Below, in pieces: positions 18,063 through 28,400 of a stretch of DNA of 64,000 nucleotides (positions within the stretch are counted from its first letter, which is position 1; each line of letters starts with the position of its first letter). The translations under genes were made by a program, and so were the position numbers. Source of the stretch: Pantoea vagans (lineage in GTDB: Bacteria > Pseudomonadota > Gammaproteobacteria > Enterobacterales > Enterobacteriaceae); the NCBI RefSeq assembly GCF_001506165.1, contig NZ_CP011427.1, positions 1,674,001 through 1,738,000 of the forward strand, read 5' to 3'. Below the pieces are notes generated by a model. That model ran no database searches. It was not told the DNA's origin and saw only the letters and a list, made by a program, of their open reading frames with translations.

Positions 18063-19739
18063 TTGAATAAGGTTTGGCTCAAACGCTATCCGGCAGACGT
18101 ACCTGCGGAAATTAATGCGGACCGTTATACCTCTTTGGTCGAGCTTTTCGAGCACGCAGCATTGCAGTACGCCGATAAAACGGCGTTCGTCAATATGGGC
18201 CAGCCGATGACCTATCGTCAGCTGGATAAGCAGAGCCGCGATTTTGCCGCCTGGCTACAGCAAGGTTTAGGGCTTAAACAGGGCGATCGAGTGGCACTGA
18301 TGATGCCGAACCTGCTGCAGTATCCAGTGGCGCTGTTTGGTGTATTACGTGCCGGCATGGTGGTGGTGAACGTTAACCCCCTCTACACACCGCGTGAACT
18401 TAAGCATCAACTAAATGACAGTGGTGCCAGCGCCATTGTGATTGTCTCTAACTTTGCCCATACCCTGGAAAAGGTGGTCGCGGAGACGCCGATTAAACAC
18501 GTGATGCTGACGCGCATGGGCGACCAACTTGCCCCGGTGAAAGCCACGCTGGTTAACTTCGTGGTGAAATACGTTAAGAAGCTGGTGCCAAAATACCATC
18601 TGCCTGGGGCGGTTCCGTTCCGTCACGCATTGCAGCAGGGTGCGCAGATGCGCTACCAGCGTCCAACCGTGACCAATAACGATTTGGCCTTCCTGCAATA
18701 TACCGGCGGCACCACCGGTGTGGCGAAAGGGGCCATGCTCACCCATGGAAACATGCAGGCCAATCTGGAGCAGACCAAAGCCACGTACGGCAAATTGCTA
18801 CGGGCGGGTAAAGAAAATGTGGTAACGGCGCTGCCGCTTTACCACATTTTTGCGCTGACGGTTAACGGCTTGCTGTTCCTCGACCTCGGGGGGACGAATC
18901 TGTTGATCACCAACCCGCGCGACATCCCCGGATTTGTTAAAGAGCTGAGTAAGTTCCCCTTCACGGCCATTACCGGCGTGAATACGCTGTTTAATGCGTT
19001 GCTGAATGATGACAATTTCAACAAGCTGGATTTCTCCACGCTGCGGTTGTCTGCAGGAGGGGGCATGGCGGTGCAGAAAGCGGTGGCCGAGCGTTGGGAA
19101 AAACTCACCGGGCATTATCTGCTGGAAGGCTACGGCTTGACTGAGTGTTCTCCGCTGGTTTCCGTTAACCCTTATGACATTACCTGCCACACCGGCAGTA
19201 TCGGCCTGCCTGTGCCTTCTACGGACGTACGCATTGTTGATGATGAAGATAATGATGTGGCGCCCGGCGAACCCGGTGAACTCTGTATTCGTGGGCCACA
19301 AGTGATGGTGGGCTACTGGCAGCGGCCGGATGCGACGGAAGAAGTGCTAAAAAATGGCTGGCTGCATACCGGTGATGTTGTTACCGTTGATAGCGAAGGC
19401 TTCATTCGCATCGTTGACCGTAAGAAAGACATGATTCTGGTGTCGGGCTTTAACGTGTATCCTAACGAAATCGAAGATGTCCTGATGCAGCATCCCAAAG
19501 TCCGAGAAGCCGCGGCGATTGGGGTACCCAGCGATCTCTCAGGCGAAGCCGTGAAAGTGTGCATCGTCAAAAAGGATCCTTCGCTGTCGAAAGAAGAGGT
19601 GCTGGATCATTGCCGTCGCCAGCTCACCGGCTATAAAGTGCCGAAGATTATCGAGTTTCGTGACGAGCTGCCAAAGACCAACGTGGGCAAAATTTTGCGC
19701 CGCGAACTGCGGGACGAGGCGAAGCGAGAAGGGCAGTAA
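18063..19739 (+). CDS. fadD: long-chain fatty acid-CoA ligase FadD
   Basis: 558 residues from the TTG start (561 in E. coli FadD, which also uses TTG and starts KKVWLNRYPADVP). An acyl-CoA synthetase of the ANL superfamily; it activates long-chain fatty acids with ATP and CoA at the inner membrane, coupled to FadL uptake. The AMP-binding motif [12 protein letters not shown], the GYGLTECSP motif and the fatty acyl-CoA signature [29 protein letters not shown] are intact. An in-frame ATG at 18030 with GAGG five bases upstream would add 11 residues and is a real alternative. Preceded by a FadR operator. Confidence 0.95.
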   Translation: MNKVWLKRYPADVPAEINADRYTSLVELFEHAALQYADKTAFVNMGQPMTYRQLDKQSRDFAAWLQQGLGLKQGDRVALMMPNLLQYPVALFGVLRAGMVVVNVNPLYTPRELKHQLNDSGASAIVIVSNFAHTLEKVVAETPIKHVMLTRMGDQLAPVKATLVNFVVKYVKKLVPKYHLPGAVPFRHALQQGAQMRYQRPTVTNNDLAFLQYTGGTTGVAKGAMLTHGNMQANLEQTKATYGKLLRAGKENVVTALPLYHIFALTVNGLLFLDLGGTNLLITNPRDIPGFVKELSKFPFTAITGVNTLFNALLNDDNFNKLDFSTLRLSAGGGMAVQKAVAERWEKLTGHYLLEGYGLTECSPLVSVNPYDITCHTGSIGLPVPSTDVRIVDDEDNDVAPGEPGELCIRGPQVMVGYWQRPDATEEVLKNGWLHTGDVVTVDSEGFIRIVDRKKDMILVSGFNVYPNEIEDVLMQHPKVREAAAIGVPSDLSGEAVKVCIVKKDPSLSKEEVLDHCRRQLTGYKVPKIIEFRDELPKTNVGKILRRELRDEAKREGQ

Positions 19740-19761
19740 TCTGCTTTTCTCCTTAGGTTAA

Positions 19762-19785
19762 CGCCGGCTCAGTCCGGCGTTTTTA
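19762..19785 (+). terminator. GC-rich hairpin with T run between fadD and rnd
   Basis: CGCCGG (19762-19767) and CCGGCG (19774-19779) pair around CTCAGT, followed by TTTTTATTGCTTTT. It probably ends fadD. E. coli rnd is known to carry a GC-rich stem-loop followed by a U run in its own 5' leader, needed for expression, so this hairpin may serve both purposes. Confidence 0.75.
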
Positions 19786-19837
19786 TTGCTTTTAACATGG
19801 AGCGCTGCGCGAAGTGTGTCGCAGCGAGAATGAATAC

Positions 19838-20959
19838 GTGAATTACACTTTGATCGACCAAGACAGTCAGCTGGCGGCCGTGTGCGAACTGGCGCTTAAG
19901 CATGATGCGGTAGCGCTGGATACTGAGTTTGTGCGTACCCGCACTTACTATCCACAGTTGGGCCTGATCCAACTGTTTGATGGTGAACAACTGGTTCTTA
20001 TCGATCCACTGAATATCAACGACTGGACGCCGTTTATCGCGCTGTTGCAAAACAAGCAGGTGACCAAGTTCCTGCATGCGGGTGGCGAAGATCTCGAAGT
20101 GTTCCTGCACCGTTTTAACTGCCTGCCTGACCCGATGGTGGATACCCAGATCCTGGCAGCCTTTGCCGGGCAACCGCTGTCATGGGGTTTTGCCTCGATG
20201 GTGAATCACTTTAATCAAATCGAGCTGGATAAAAGTGAAGCCCGAACCGACTGGTTGGCGCGTCCGCTGACAGAGCGTCAATGTACTTATGCGGCGGCGG
20301 ATGTGGCGTATTTACTGCCAATTGCGCATCAACTGGTGGAGCAAACTGAAGCTGCTGGCAATATGGCGGCGGCACTGAGTGAGTGCGATAACCTGTGCCA
20401 GCGTCGCCTGGATGTGCTGAAACCCGAAGATGCGTGGCGCGACATCACCAATGCATGGCAACTGCGCCCACGTCAGCTGGCGGCGTTACAGCGCCTGGCC
20501 GCGTGGCGTTTGACCATTGCCCGTCAAAAAGACATGGCAGTAAACTTTGTGGTGCGCGAAGAGAATCTGTGGAAAGTGGCCCGCTTTATGCCGGGAAGTT
20601 TAGGTGAACTGGATCATCTGGGTCTTAACGGTCACGAAATTCGTTTCCATGGCAAAGCAATGGTTGCTCTGGTGGCTGAAGCACAAGCGCAGGATGAAGC
20701 AACATTACCGCCACCTTTGCCTAATCTGATCGACCATCCGCATTACAAACAGGCGTTTAAGGCAATTAAAGCGTTGGTGGTGCAGGTCAGTGAAGAGACC
20801 GGTTTTAGTCAGGAGTTACTGGCTTCGCGTCGTCAGATCAATCAGGTGCTGAGCGTGTATTGGGGCTTAAAGAGTGGCTGCCGCACACCGGAATTGCTGA
20901 CCGGCTGGCGAGGTGAGTTACTTCAGGCTCGCATCGACGAGATCTTACAGGCGCTGTAA
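19838..20959 (+). CDS. rnd: ribonuclease D
   Basis: 373 residues from GTG 19838 (375 in E. coli RNase D). 3'-to-5' exoribonuclease that trims tRNA and small RNA 3' ends. DEDD-type catalytic motifs: D28 and E30 in LDTEF, the ExxED region FLHAGGEDLEVF, DTQILAAF and YAAADVAYLLP, which contains the catalytic Tyr. Two HRDC domains follow. The E. coli gene also uses a non-ATG start at this point; an in-frame GTG at 19814 is less likely. A structured leader precedes it. Confidence 0.93.
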   Translation: MNYTLIDQDSQLAAVCELALKHDAVALDTEFVRTRTYYPQLGLIQLFDGEQLVLIDPLNINDWTPFIALLQNKQVTKFLHAGGEDLEVFLHRFNCLPDPMVDTQILAAFAGQPLSWGFASMVNHFNQIELDKSEARTDWLARPLTERQCTYAAADVAYLLPIAHQLVEQTEAAGNMAAALSECDNLCQRRLDVLKPEDAWRDITNAWQLRPRQLAALQRLAAWRLTIARQKDMAVNFVVREENLWKVARFMPGSLGELDHLGLNGHEIRFHGKAMVALVAEAQAQDEATLPPPLPNLIDHPHYKQAFKAIKALVVQVSEETGFSQELLASRRQINQVLSVYWGLKSGCRTPELLTGWRGELLQARIDEILQAL

Positions 20960-21013
20960 GCGCTGCATTTTCCCCTGCGCACGACGCAGGGGAAAATCAG
21001 GAACCTGCTGCTG

Positions 21014-21283
21014 TCATTTAGGAACGTCTTCCGTCTCCGGCAACGTGACGTTCAGCTCCAGGATGGAGATATCGTCCCCTTTCTGATCCAACTGAACGGT
21101 CACCATATCCGGGTCTATTTTCACGTACTTACAGATCACTTCCAAAATATCGCGCTTGAGCTGCGGCAGGTAATGGGGCTCACTGTCGCCCCTTCTGCGC
21201 TCGGCCACGATAATCTGCAGCCTTTCCTTGGCTATATTGGCTGTGTTCTTCTTACGGGATAAAAAGAAATCAAGTAATGCCAT
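21014..21283 (-). CDS. minE: cell division topological specificity factor MinE
   Basis: 89 residues (88 in E. coli). The N-terminal anti-MinCD region has the membrane/MinD-binding [29 protein letters not shown] sequence type, and the C-terminal dimerisation domain follows. It displaces MinD from the membrane and drives pole-to-pole oscillation so that FtsZ rings form at midcell. Last gene of minCDE, 3 bases after minD. Confidence 0.97.
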   Translation of the reverse strand: MALLDFFLSRKKNTANIAKERLQIIVAERRRGDSEPHYLPQLKRDILEVICKYVKIDPDMVTVQLDQKGDDISILELNVTLPETEDVPK

Positions 21284-21286
21284 TGG

Positions 21287-22099
21287 TTATCCCCCGAACA
21301 GGCGTTTCAGGAAACCCTTCTTCTCTTCTTCAATAAAGCGGAAGGGGCGTTCTTCGCCAAGCAGGCGATCTACGGTATCAGCGTAAGCTTTACCGGCGTC
21401 AGAGTTAGCGTCGAGGATCACCGGCTCACCTTGGTTAGAGGCACGCAGCACAGACTGATCTTCTGGGATCACACCAACCAGTGGAATACGCAAGATTTCC
21501 AGTACGTCTTCCATGCTCAGCATGTCGCCACGGGTGACGCGGCCCGGGTTGTAACGGGTCAGAAGCAGGTGCTCTTTCACCGGGTCCTGGCTGTTTTCTG
21601 CACGACGTGATTTTGACGAAATAATGCCGAGAATACGGTCTGAGTCACGTACGGAAGAGACTTCCGGGTTGGTGGTAATGATTGCTTCGTCGGCGAAGTA
21701 CAGAGCCATCAGCGCGCCGGTTTCGATACCTGCTGGCGAATCGCAAACGATGAAATCAAACTCCATCGCGGCCAAATCGTTCAGCACTTTTTCCACGCCT
21801 TCGCGGGTCAGTGCATCTTTGTCGCGGGTTTGTGAAGCGGGCAGAATGTAGAGCTGCTCAGTGCGCTTATCACGAATCAGCGCCTGGTTCAGCGTGGCGT
21901 CACCCTGAATGACGTTGACGAAATCATAGACCACACGGCGTTCACAGCCCATGATCAAGTCAAGGTTACGCAGACCGATATCAAAATCGATCACAACAGT
22001 CTTTTTGCCCTTTTGCGCTAACCCTGTGGCGATGGCCGCGCTTGACGTGGTCTTGCCAACGCCCCCTTTACCCGATGTAACTACAATGATGCGTGCCAT
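21287..22099 (-). CDS. minD: septum site-determining ATPase MinD
   Basis: 270 residues, the same as E. coli. Deviant Walker A SGKGGVGKTTSSA (about residues 9-21), Walker B VVIDFDIG and VCDSPAG, and a C-terminal amphipathic membrane-targeting helix in EEEKKGFLKRLFGG. ATP-bound MinD recruits MinC to the membrane, and MinE stimulates its ATPase. Middle gene of minCDE. Confidence 0.98.
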   Translation of the reverse strand: MARIIVVTSGKGGVGKTTSSAAIATGLAQKGKKTVVIDFDIGLRNLDLIMGCERRVVYDFVNVIQGDATLNQALIRDKRTEQLYILPASQTRDKDALTREGVEKVLNDLAAMEFDFIVCDSPAGIETGALMALYFADEAIITTNPEVSSVRDSDRILGIISSKSRRAENSQDPVKEHLLLTRYNPGRVTRGDMLSMEDVLEILRIPLVGVIPEDQSVLRASNQGEPVILDANSDAGKAYADTVDRLLGEERPFRFIEEEKKGFLKRLFGG

Positions 22100-22132
22100 A
22101 AATGTTGATTTCCTTAACGAAAGAAAAGGGGC

Positions 22133-22843
22133 CTAATAAAGTGTCTGGATGGTGAGCGCGCCTTCTTTAAGACACAGGCGCGCGGCTTTACCAAAGAATT
22201 CCGCCGGGATTTGATCCATGATCCAGTATTCACCGGCAATAGAAACCAACTCGGCTGCGAGGTTGGTGCAAAAAATTTGGCTGTCACGTGCGCCGCTGGC
22301 TCCGGCCAGCGCACGGCCACGCATCATGCCGTAAATATGAATGTTGCCGTCGGCTACCAGTTCGGCACCGGCACTGACGCTATTGGTGACGATAAGGTCA
22401 GCATTGCGTGCGTAAATCTGCTGACCGGAACGTACCGGTGTGTTGATGATGCGGGTTTTGCCGGCACCTTCAACCACAGGAGCAGCAACCGGTAACGCGG
22501 TTTCTGCCACGGGCGCTTCTGCGCGTTTACGATTCTCTTTGCCTTCTGACAGCACGGGCAATCCGGCACGTGCAATCATTTTTTTCAGGGCTTCATCTTT
22601 GCAACCGCTGACACCAACAATGCGCAAACCTGTCGCGATGACGGCTTGCTGCATCTGCTTCCAGTTAATGTCGCCGTTCAAAGCAGAGACATTAAGCACC
22701 ACCGGGGCATTCTGCAAAAAAGCAGGGGCCTGATCGATTTTGTCCTGCAGTGCCTGACGAATCACCTCGGGTTGCGAATGGTGCAGATGAACGACTGACA
22801 GGGTAAAACTGCTTCCCTTGAATTCGATTGGCGTTTGCGACAT
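22133..22843 (-). CDS. minC: septum site-determining protein MinC
   Basis: 236 residues (231 in E. coli). The N-terminal domain (about 1-110) inhibits FtsZ polymerisation; an Ala/Pro-rich linker (about 112-135) leads to the C-terminal beta-helix domain that binds MinD ([15 protein letters not shown], then [17 protein letters not shown]). First gene of minCDE, divergent from ycgL. Confidence 0.97.
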   Translation of the reverse strand: MSQTPIEFKGSSFTLSVVHLHHSQPEVIRQALQDKIDQAPAFLQNAPVVLNVSALNGDINWKQMQQAVIATGLRIVGVSGCKDEALKKMIARAGLPVLSEGKENRKRAEAPVAETALPVAAPVVEGAGKTRIINTPVRSGQQIYARNADLIVTNSVSAGAELVADGNIHIYGMMRGRALAGASGARDSQIFCTNLAAELVSIAGEYWIMDQIPAEFFGKAARLCLKEGALTIQTLY

Positions 22844-22996
22844 CTGTCCTGACTCAGTCCTGTTTTACGACCCTATGATGTCCAGCGATAAAATCGTCAT
22901 TAACATCAAACGGTCAATATTCGAAGTTCTGCAAGCATGTTATAGTTACTGCTATATTCAGGCAAGTGACGCCATCGGTTAATTCGAGTAAAAAAT

Positions 22997-23272
22997 ATGT
23001 TTTGTGTGATCTATAGAAGCCCGCAACGCGACCAGACTTATCTTTATGTTGAAAAAAAAGACGATTTTTCGCGCGTTCCTGAAGAGTTGTTGCGTGGCTT
23101 TGGTAAACCCAAGCTGGCGATGGTGCTGTCGCTGGACAAACGCGACAAACTGGCTAATGCTGATATCAATAAAGTTAAGCAAGGATTGAGCGATAACGGC
23201 TATTATTTACAGATCCCACCGCCGGTCGAAAATCTGCTCAACATTCATCGCGAACTGGGTAAAAAAGATTAA
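22997..23272 (+). CDS. ycgL: YcgL domain protein
   Basis: 91 residues starting [21 protein letters not shown], a clear UPF0745/YcgL match; E. coli YcgL has a slightly longer annotated N-terminus. The conserved [19 protein letters not shown] block and the YYLQIPPP motif are present. The role is unknown. The position next to minC, divergently transcribed, is conserved in enterobacteria. Confidence 0.92.
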   Translation: MFCVIYRSPQRDQTYLYVEKKDDFSRVPEELLRGFGKPKLAMVLSLDKRDKLANADINKVKQGLSDNGYYLQIPPPVENLLNIHRELGKKD

Positions 23273-23329
23273 TTCGGATTCATCTGTAAATATATCCTGT
23301 AAATATCCTCAGTGTTATTTGCATTAATT

Positions 23330-23364
23330 AATTGCCCGCGCAAAAGCTTAATTGCGGGCATTTA
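23330..23364 (+). terminator. possible terminator after ycgL
   Basis: TGCCCGC (23333-23339) pairs with GCGGGCA (23354-23360), followed by TTTAAT. The loop is 14 bases and the T run is short, so support is moderate. Confidence 0.4.
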
Positions 23365-23540
23365 ATCCTACATGTCTTCGCCGTTTCTGGTGAACAATTA
23401 ACGACTTTTGACAATTTCCGCCACGCCTGACGCGATAAAACCGCTAATATAATCCTCCTCAGCCTGCCGCGTTCCGGCACTGAACCTGACTCATCCGCCA
23501 GCACAGCTGGCATCAAACACAACACAAGCAGGGGAATAGC

Positions 23541-24200
23541 ATGTATCAGCATCGTAACTGGCAAGGCGCTTTGTTAGATTATCCCGTCAGCAAAGTGGTT
23601 TGCGTGGGCAGCAACTATGCGAAGCATATCAAGGAAATGGGCAGTGCAACGCCAACAGAGCCAGTCGTCTTTATCAAACCAGAAACCGCCGTGTGTGATT
23701 TACGCCAGCCACTCTCCATTCCGGATAACTTCGGTGAAGTGCATCACGAAGTTGAACTGGCGGTGTTAATTGGTTCGACGTTGAAGCAGGCGACCGAAGA
23801 GCATGTGGCAAAAGCGATTGCCGGCTATGGCGTGGCGCTGGACTTAACGCTGCGTGATGTACAAGCAGGCTTAAAGAAAGCGGGCCAGCCGTGGGAAAAA
23901 TCCAAAGGCTTCGATAACTCATGCCCGCTGTCAGGCTTTATCCCGGTGGCCGAATTCAGTGGCGATCCGCAAGATACTGAGTTGAAACTGGTGGTCAATG
24001 GCGAAGTGCGTCAGCACGGTTCCACCGCCGATATGATCCACAAAATTCTGCCGCTAATTGCCTACATGAGCCAGTATTTCACGCTGCGCGCAGGCGATGT
24101 GGTGCTGACTGGCACCCCTGAAGGCGTGGGCCCAATGCGTTCTGGCGATAAACTTGAAATCTCGCTGGCAGGTCACGGTATTACCACGCGCGTACTGTAA
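23541..24200 (+). CDS. ycgM: YcgM, fumarylacetoacetate hydrolase family protein
   Basis: 219 residues, equal to E. coli YcgM. FAH fold with metal-binding acidic residues in [13 protein letters not shown] and LDLTLRDVQ, and the catalytic-loop block [12 protein letters not shown]. Relatives include acylpyruvases and 2-oxo acid decarboxylases; the true substrate of YcgM is not settled. ATG 23541 has AGGGG at 23531. ycgN follows after 65 bases, as in E. coli. Confidence 0.92.
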   Translation: MYQHRNWQGALLDYPVSKVVCVGSNYAKHIKEMGSATPTEPVVFIKPETAVCDLRQPLSIPDNFGEVHHEVELAVLIGSTLKQATEEHVAKAIAGYGVALDLTLRDVQAGLKKAGQPWEKSKGFDNSCPLSGFIPVAEFSGDPQDTELKLVVNGEVRQHGSTADMIHKILPLIAYMSQYFTLRAGDVVLTGTPEGVGPMRSGDKLEISLAGHGITTRVL

Positions 24201-24265
24201 AACTTGCATCACCGCACCTGAACCTTTATAAGGTGCGGTCTTGTTGCACAACCCGGACCGCCATT

Positions 24266-24712
24266 ATGACTGAACAACCTTTCTGGCAAACAAAACGCCT
24301 TGACCAAATGGACGACGCAGAGTGGGAATCGCTGTGTGACGGCTGCGGCCAGTGCTGCCTGAACAAGTTGCAGGATGCGGACACCGACGAAATTTACTTT
24401 ACCAACGTTGCCTGCAATCAACTGAACATCAAAACCTGTCAGTGCCGTAATTACGAGCGCCGCTTTGAGTATGAAGAAGATTGCATCAAGCTGACGCGGG
24501 AAAACCTCACCACCTTTAACTGGCTGCCGCGTACCTGTGCCTACCGTCTGTTAGGCGAGGGTGGCACACTGCCGGCCTGGCATCCGCTGGTGGCGGGTTC
24601 GAAGAAGGCGATGCATGCGCAGCGTATTTCTGTGCGCTATATAGCGGTGCGGGAAAGTGAAGTGCGCGACTGGGAAGACCACATTATCGATCGACCCGAT
24701 CGTAACGGATAA
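24266..24712 (+). CDS. ycgN: YcgN, UPF0260 Cys-cluster protein
   Basis: 148 residues (153 in E. coli). The Cys-rich signature CDGCGQCC (about residues 24-31), further cysteines in [15 protein letters not shown] and RTCAYRLL, and the YkgJ-type fold suggest binding of zinc or an iron-sulfur centre. The role is unknown. The start [16 protein letters not shown] at 24266 is homologous; an upstream in-frame start at 24233 would lie within the spacer. Confidence 0.9.
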   Translation: MTEQPFWQTKRLDQMDDAEWESLCDGCGQCCLNKLQDADTDEIYFTNVACNQLNIKTCQCRNYERRFEYEEDCIKLTRENLTTFNWLPRTCAYRLLGEGGTLPAWHPLVAGSKKAMHAQRISVRYIAVRESEVRDWEDHIIDRPDRNG

Positions 24713-24715
24713 GAA

Positions 24716-24741
24716 AAACAGGCAGCCTTGGCTGCCTGTTT
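24716..24741. terminator. bidirectional terminator between ycgN and dsbB
   Basis: AAACAGGCAGCC (24716-24727) pairs perfectly with GGCTGCCTGTTT (24730-24741). The convergent position and the A/T flanks let it serve both genes. Confidence 0.8.
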
Positions 24742-24750
24742 CATTTGGGC

Positions 24751-25284
24751 TTAACGACCGAAAAGATCGCGACGTTTAGGTTTGAACGGTTGTGCGATTA
24801 ATACCAATGCACCCACCAGCAGGTAAGCCGCGAAGATCACAATCATCCACTGCGGCATGCTCCATGTCAGGAAGGTCCAGCTACGTTCAGCGCAATCGCC
24901 ACTCGCCACAAACACTGACGGCAACCACTTATCCAGTGGCAGCCAGCTTGGGAAACGGGCGGCGAAATCACAGGTCACAAACGGATTAGGATGAAGCTGA
25001 ATGTTGGTGTGCTCAATGGAAAGCATCAAACCTTTGTAGGCACTGTAGAGCCAAATCAGGATCGCTGCCCAACGCACGGGCAAGCTTTTAGGGGCAAACG
25101 CGCCGACAATGCCTGCGCCCATCACGCCAAATAAGGCACAACGTTCATAAATGCACATCACACAGGGTTTTAGCCCCATGACGTGTTGAAAAAACAGTGC
25201 GGTGAGTTCAAAAGCCAGAGCTGTAAGAGCCAACAATAACCATGCTCCGCGACCTCGTGAGCATTGATTTAAATATCGCAACAT
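24751..25284 (-). CDS. dsbB: disulfide bond formation protein B
   Basis: 177 residues (176 in E. coli). Four membrane spans. The first redox pair is Cys41-Cys44 in PCVMC; the second is Cys105 and Cys131 in the periplasmic loop. It reoxidises DsbA and passes electrons to ubiquinone or menaquinone. In E. coli nhaB and fadR lie upstream; here fadR is the next gene and nhaB is absent. Confidence 0.97.
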   Translation of the reverse strand: MLRYLNQCSRGRGAWLLLALTALAFELTALFFQHVMGLKPCVMCIYERCALFGVMGAGIVGAFAPKSLPVRWAAILIWLYSAYKGLMLSIEHTNIQLHPNPFVTCDFAARFPSWLPLDKWLPSVFVASGDCAERSWTFLTWSMPQWMIVIFAAYLLVGALVLIAQPFKPKRRDLFGR

Positions 25285-25605
25285 ATTGCTTATCCTGTAA
25301 CCGTTAATGCTTCGCAGTGTAAACCAAAAGCGTAACCGTGCCAGCCAGGTAAGGGGAAAAAATCATGTACAAAAATGACTTAAGCCTGATCCAGGCCAAA
25401 AATAATGGCATTTTCTTCCTGGATAAGGAGTGACACGCGGACAGCACAACGTAAACGAGTGCGTTTTTACCGTCACCACGAGGATGACAAGACTGAATTT
25501 TTGCGCCAGCGCGCGCTTTTAATCAGTTGTCAGGCTATTTACGCTATAGGCCCTCTGGTATGATGAGTGCCATTACGACAAAGAAAGCAATGAGAAATAA
25601 ATGCT
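25285..25605. other. 321-bp gap between dsbB and fadR, with a candidate 22-codon ORF
   Basis: The divergent dsbB and fadR promoters must lie here. One small + strand frame, ATG 25365 to TGA 25433, has a strong AAGGGG 8 bases upstream and encodes 22 residues beginning MYKNDLSLIQAKNNG. It has no known relative that I recognise. No trace of nhaB coding sequence is seen. Confidence 0.3.
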
Positions 25606-26325
25606 ATGGTGATTAAGGCGCAAAGCCCCGCAGGATTTGCTGAAGAGTATATTATTGAAAGCATCTGGAACAGTCGTTTTCCGCCGGGGTCGATCCTACC
25701 TGCCGAACGTGAGCTTTCTGAACTGATTGGCGTCACCCGTACCACGCTACGAGAAGTGTTACAGCGTCTGGCACGTGATGGTTGGCTGACCATTCAACAT
25801 GGTAAACCGACGCGCGTGAATGATTTCTGGGAAACCTCAGGTTTAAACATCCTGGAAACTCTGGCCCGCCTTGATCACGATAGCGTGCCCCAGTTGATTG
25901 ATAACCTGCTGTCAGTGCGAACCAATATCGCGTCGATCTTTATCAGCCGCGCACTGCGCCACCATCCTGATAAAGCGCGTGAAGTGTTAGAAAGCGCGTT
26001 AGCGGAAGAGGATAAGGCAGAAGCCTACACCGAACTGGATTATCGTGTGTTTCGTGGTTTAGCGTTTGCCTCGGGCAACCCCATTTATGGTTTGATCCTT
26101 AATGGGCTGAAAGGGCTGTATACCCGCGTTGGACGCCACTATTTCTCCAACCCAGAGGCGCGTCAGCAGGCACGCAATTTCTACCGCCAACTGGCAGACT
26201 TGTGCAGCGTTAATCCGACGCAGGATCAGATTGTGGATTGCGTGCGCGATTATGGACGTCGCAGTGGCGAGATTTGGCACAGTATGCAGAAGAGCATGCC
26301 GGACGATTTAGCCAGCAAGCGATAA
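25606..26325 (+). CDS. fadR: fatty acid metabolism regulator FadR
   Basis: 239 residues, equal to E. coli FadR. N-terminal GntR winged helix ([36 protein letters not shown], about residues 29-64 in outline) and a C-terminal all-helical acyl-CoA-binding domain. It represses fad degradation genes and activates fabA/fabB; long-chain acyl-CoA releases it from DNA. The target fadD and a matching operator are about 7.6 kb upstream. Start ATG 25606 is the homologous one. Confidence 0.97.
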   Translation: MVIKAQSPAGFAEEYIIESIWNSRFPPGSILPAERELSELIGVTRTTLREVLQRLARDGWLTIQHGKPTRVNDFWETSGLNILETLARLDHDSVPQLIDNLLSVRTNIASIFISRALRHHPDKAREVLESALAEEDKAEAYTELDYRVFRGLAFASGNPIYGLILNGLKGLYTRVGRHYFSNPEARQQARNFYRQLADLCSVNPTQDQIVDCVRDYGRRSGEIWHSMQKSMPDDLASKR

Positions 26326-26357
26326 AAAAAACCGGACCTCATCAGTCCGGTTTTTTT
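26324..26357. terminator. bidirectional terminator between fadR and ycgB
   Basis: ACCGGAC (26331-26337) and GTCCGGT (26345-26351) pair, flanked by A7 on the left and T7 on the right, so it can end both convergent genes. Confidence 0.95.
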
Positions 26358-26362
26358 ATGCC

Positions 26363-27898
26363 TTACAAGGCGGGGCCGCGTGTCGGCGCGCGATCAAGCA
26401 GTTCGACGCTCCCATCCTCATTCTGCTGTTCCAGAATGACATCGAAGCCCCACAAGCGATTCACATGCTTGAGCACTTCCTTGCGGCTTTTGTCGAGTGG
26501 TGCACGCTGTTGTGGCACATAGCGCAGCGTCAGCGAACGGTCACCACGCAGATCGACGTTGTACACCTGAATGTTCGGTTCAAGATTGCTGAGGTTGTAC
26601 TGCGCCGACAACTGCTGTCGTATCGCGCGGTAACCGGCTTCATCATGAATCGCGGCAATTTCCAGGAAATTATTGCGATCGTCATCCATCACCGTAAACA
26701 AACGGAAATCACGCATCACTTTCGGCGACAGGAACTGACTAATAAAGCTCTCGTCCTTGAATTCACGCATGGCAAAGTGCAGCGTTTTCAACCAGTCAGA
26801 ACCCGCGATGTCTGGGAACCAGTAACGATCTTCCTCTGTCGGTGACTGGCAGATACGCTTGATGTCCTGGAACATGGCAAAGCCAAGTGCGTACGGGTTG
26901 ATGCCGTTGTACCACTGGCTGTTATACGGAGGTTGATACACCACATTAGTGTGACTGTGCAGGAACTCCATCATAAAGCGTTCCGACACCTTACCTTCGT
27001 CATACAGGTGATTCAGGATGGTGTAATGCCAGAAGGTTGCCCACCCTTCGTTCATCACCTGGGTCTGTTTTTGCGGGTAAAAATACTGGCTGACCTTGCG
27101 TACAATACGCAGCACTTCACGCTGCCAGGACTCGAGCAACGGGGCATTCTTTTCCATAAAGTACAGCAAGTTTTCCTGCGGCTCAGACGGGTAACGTGAG
27201 GCCTCAACGTGCACCGACTCCTTCTCTTTACGCGGCAGGGTACGCCACAGGGTATTCACCTGGCTTTGCAGATACTCTTCACGGCTTTTCTGTCGCGCCT
27301 TCTCTTCCTGCAGTGAGATTTTTTGCGGGCGTTTATAGCGATCCACGCCGTAGTTCATCAACGCATGGCAGGAGTCGAGCAGACGTTCGACCTCCTCGAC
27401 GCCGAATCGCTCTTCGCAGTCGGAGATGTAATTACGTGCAAACAGCAGGTAATCGACAATGGAGCTGGCATCGGTCCAACTGCGGAATAGATAATTATTT
27501 TTGAAGAAAGAGTTGTGACCGTAACAGGCGTGCGCCATGACCAGCGCCTGCATGGTCATGGTGTTCTCTTCCATCAGATAGGCGATACACGGATTGGAAT
27601 TGATCACTATTTCGTAAGCCAGCCCCTGCTGGCCATGCTTATAGCGCTGTTCGGTTTCAATGAATTTCTTCCCGAACGACCAGTGTGCATAGTTGATTGG
27701 CATCCCCACGCTGGAGTAGGCATCCATCATTTGCTCGGAGGTGATGACTTCGATTTGATGCGGATAGGTATCAAGCCCGTAGCTTTTCGCCACGCGGTCG
27801 ATCTCTGCCAGATAGACATCGAGCAATTCGAATGTCCAGTCTGGCCCATCACTGAGTCGTTTACTGCTCCGGGTTGGCTCGTCAAAGATTGTCGTCAT
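26363..27898 (-). CDS. ycgB: YcgB, SpoVR family protein
   Basis: 511 residues (510 in E. coli YcgB). SpoVR-family protein with conserved blocks PINYAHWSFGKKF, YEIVINSNPCIAYLMEENTM, HACYGHNSFFKNNYLF and NEGWATFWHYTILNHLYDEG. In other bacteria spoVR is encoded with prkA and yhbH; their homologues yeaG and yeaH lie about 8 kb downstream here. In E. coli ycgB is a stationary-phase (RpoS) gene, and its biochemical function is unknown. The start MTTIFDEPTRSSKRL at 27898 is homologous; a 14-residue upstream extension is not. Confidence 0.93.
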   Translation of the reverse strand: MTTIFDEPTRSSKRLSDGPDWTFELLDVYLAEIDRVAKSYGLDTYPHQIEVITSEQMMDAYSSVGMPINYAHWSFGKKFIETEQRYKHGQQGLAYEIVINSNPCIAYLMEENTMTMQALVMAHACYGHNSFFKNNYLFRSWTDASSIVDYLLFARNYISDCEERFGVEEVERLLDSCHALMNYGVDRYKRPQKISLQEEKARQKSREEYLQSQVNTLWRTLPRKEKESVHVEASRYPSEPQENLLYFMEKNAPLLESWQREVLRIVRKVSQYFYPQKQTQVMNEGWATFWHYTILNHLYDEGKVSERFMMEFLHSHTNVVYQPPYNSQWYNGINPYALGFAMFQDIKRICQSPTEEDRYWFPDIAGSDWLKTLHFAMREFKDESFISQFLSPKVMRDFRLFTVMDDDRNNFLEIAAIHDEAGYRAIRQQLSAQYNLSNLEPNIQVYNVDLRGDRSLTLRYVPQQRAPLDKSRKEVLKHVNRLWGFDVILEQQNEDGSVELLDRAPTRGPAL

Positions 27899-28400
27899 AG
27901 CGCACCTCTGTTTTGCAAGCGGCAGGCAACGGATTGTCACCTGTCACGATCGTTTAAGGCTTCATCCTGAGAAAGACGGCCCAAAAAAACTGAGCGAACA
28001 CTTCAATGATAGTCCACTGTCGCTTATCCGAAACCGGAACTCAAACGAATTCTTTTGGCACAAAATCATTCAAAATTCGCTGCTTAAGGTTTTGCTAATG
28101 ACAAATGCGGGTTTTATTTTTAATGGCAGGATAAAATGCTGTTTATAAGTGCATTATATGACTGTGGCGCTTTGTACTGAAAAAAGATAAAAGCACTGCC
28201 TTCCGCATAATAAATCGCTGGTTAATGGTTTTATGGCATAAAAAATCCTGATTTTTGCACTGCCTCATGATTTCTGTGTGCAGGAACGTGAAAAACATGT
28301 GAAATGTATCTGTCGAATGTAAGATTAAATCAGTCGTCTGGTTATGCTAATGCAGGCGGCATTCATAGTTGATTATGCTTTTTGCCGCGACGAGGGGCTT
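27899..28400. promoter_or_regulatory. 502-bp divergent ycgB-dadA control region
   Basis: No gene was found. The stretch is AT-rich with several A/T tracts. In E. coli dadAX is controlled by Lrp and CRP through several upstream sites. One weak CRP-like half site, TGTGA-N6-TCTGT, starts at 28298. No site is assigned firmly. Confidence 0.4.

Noticed and set aside
25430..25560. Arg-rich open frame before fadR (RKRVRFYRHHEDDKTEF)
   Set aside because: No start codon with a ribosome site in frame, and no recognised family; it overlaps the fadR promoter.
28344..28400. Upstream extension of dadA
   Set aside because: It adds 19 unconserved residues before the FAD-binding motif, and the ATG at 28401 has the better ribosome site.
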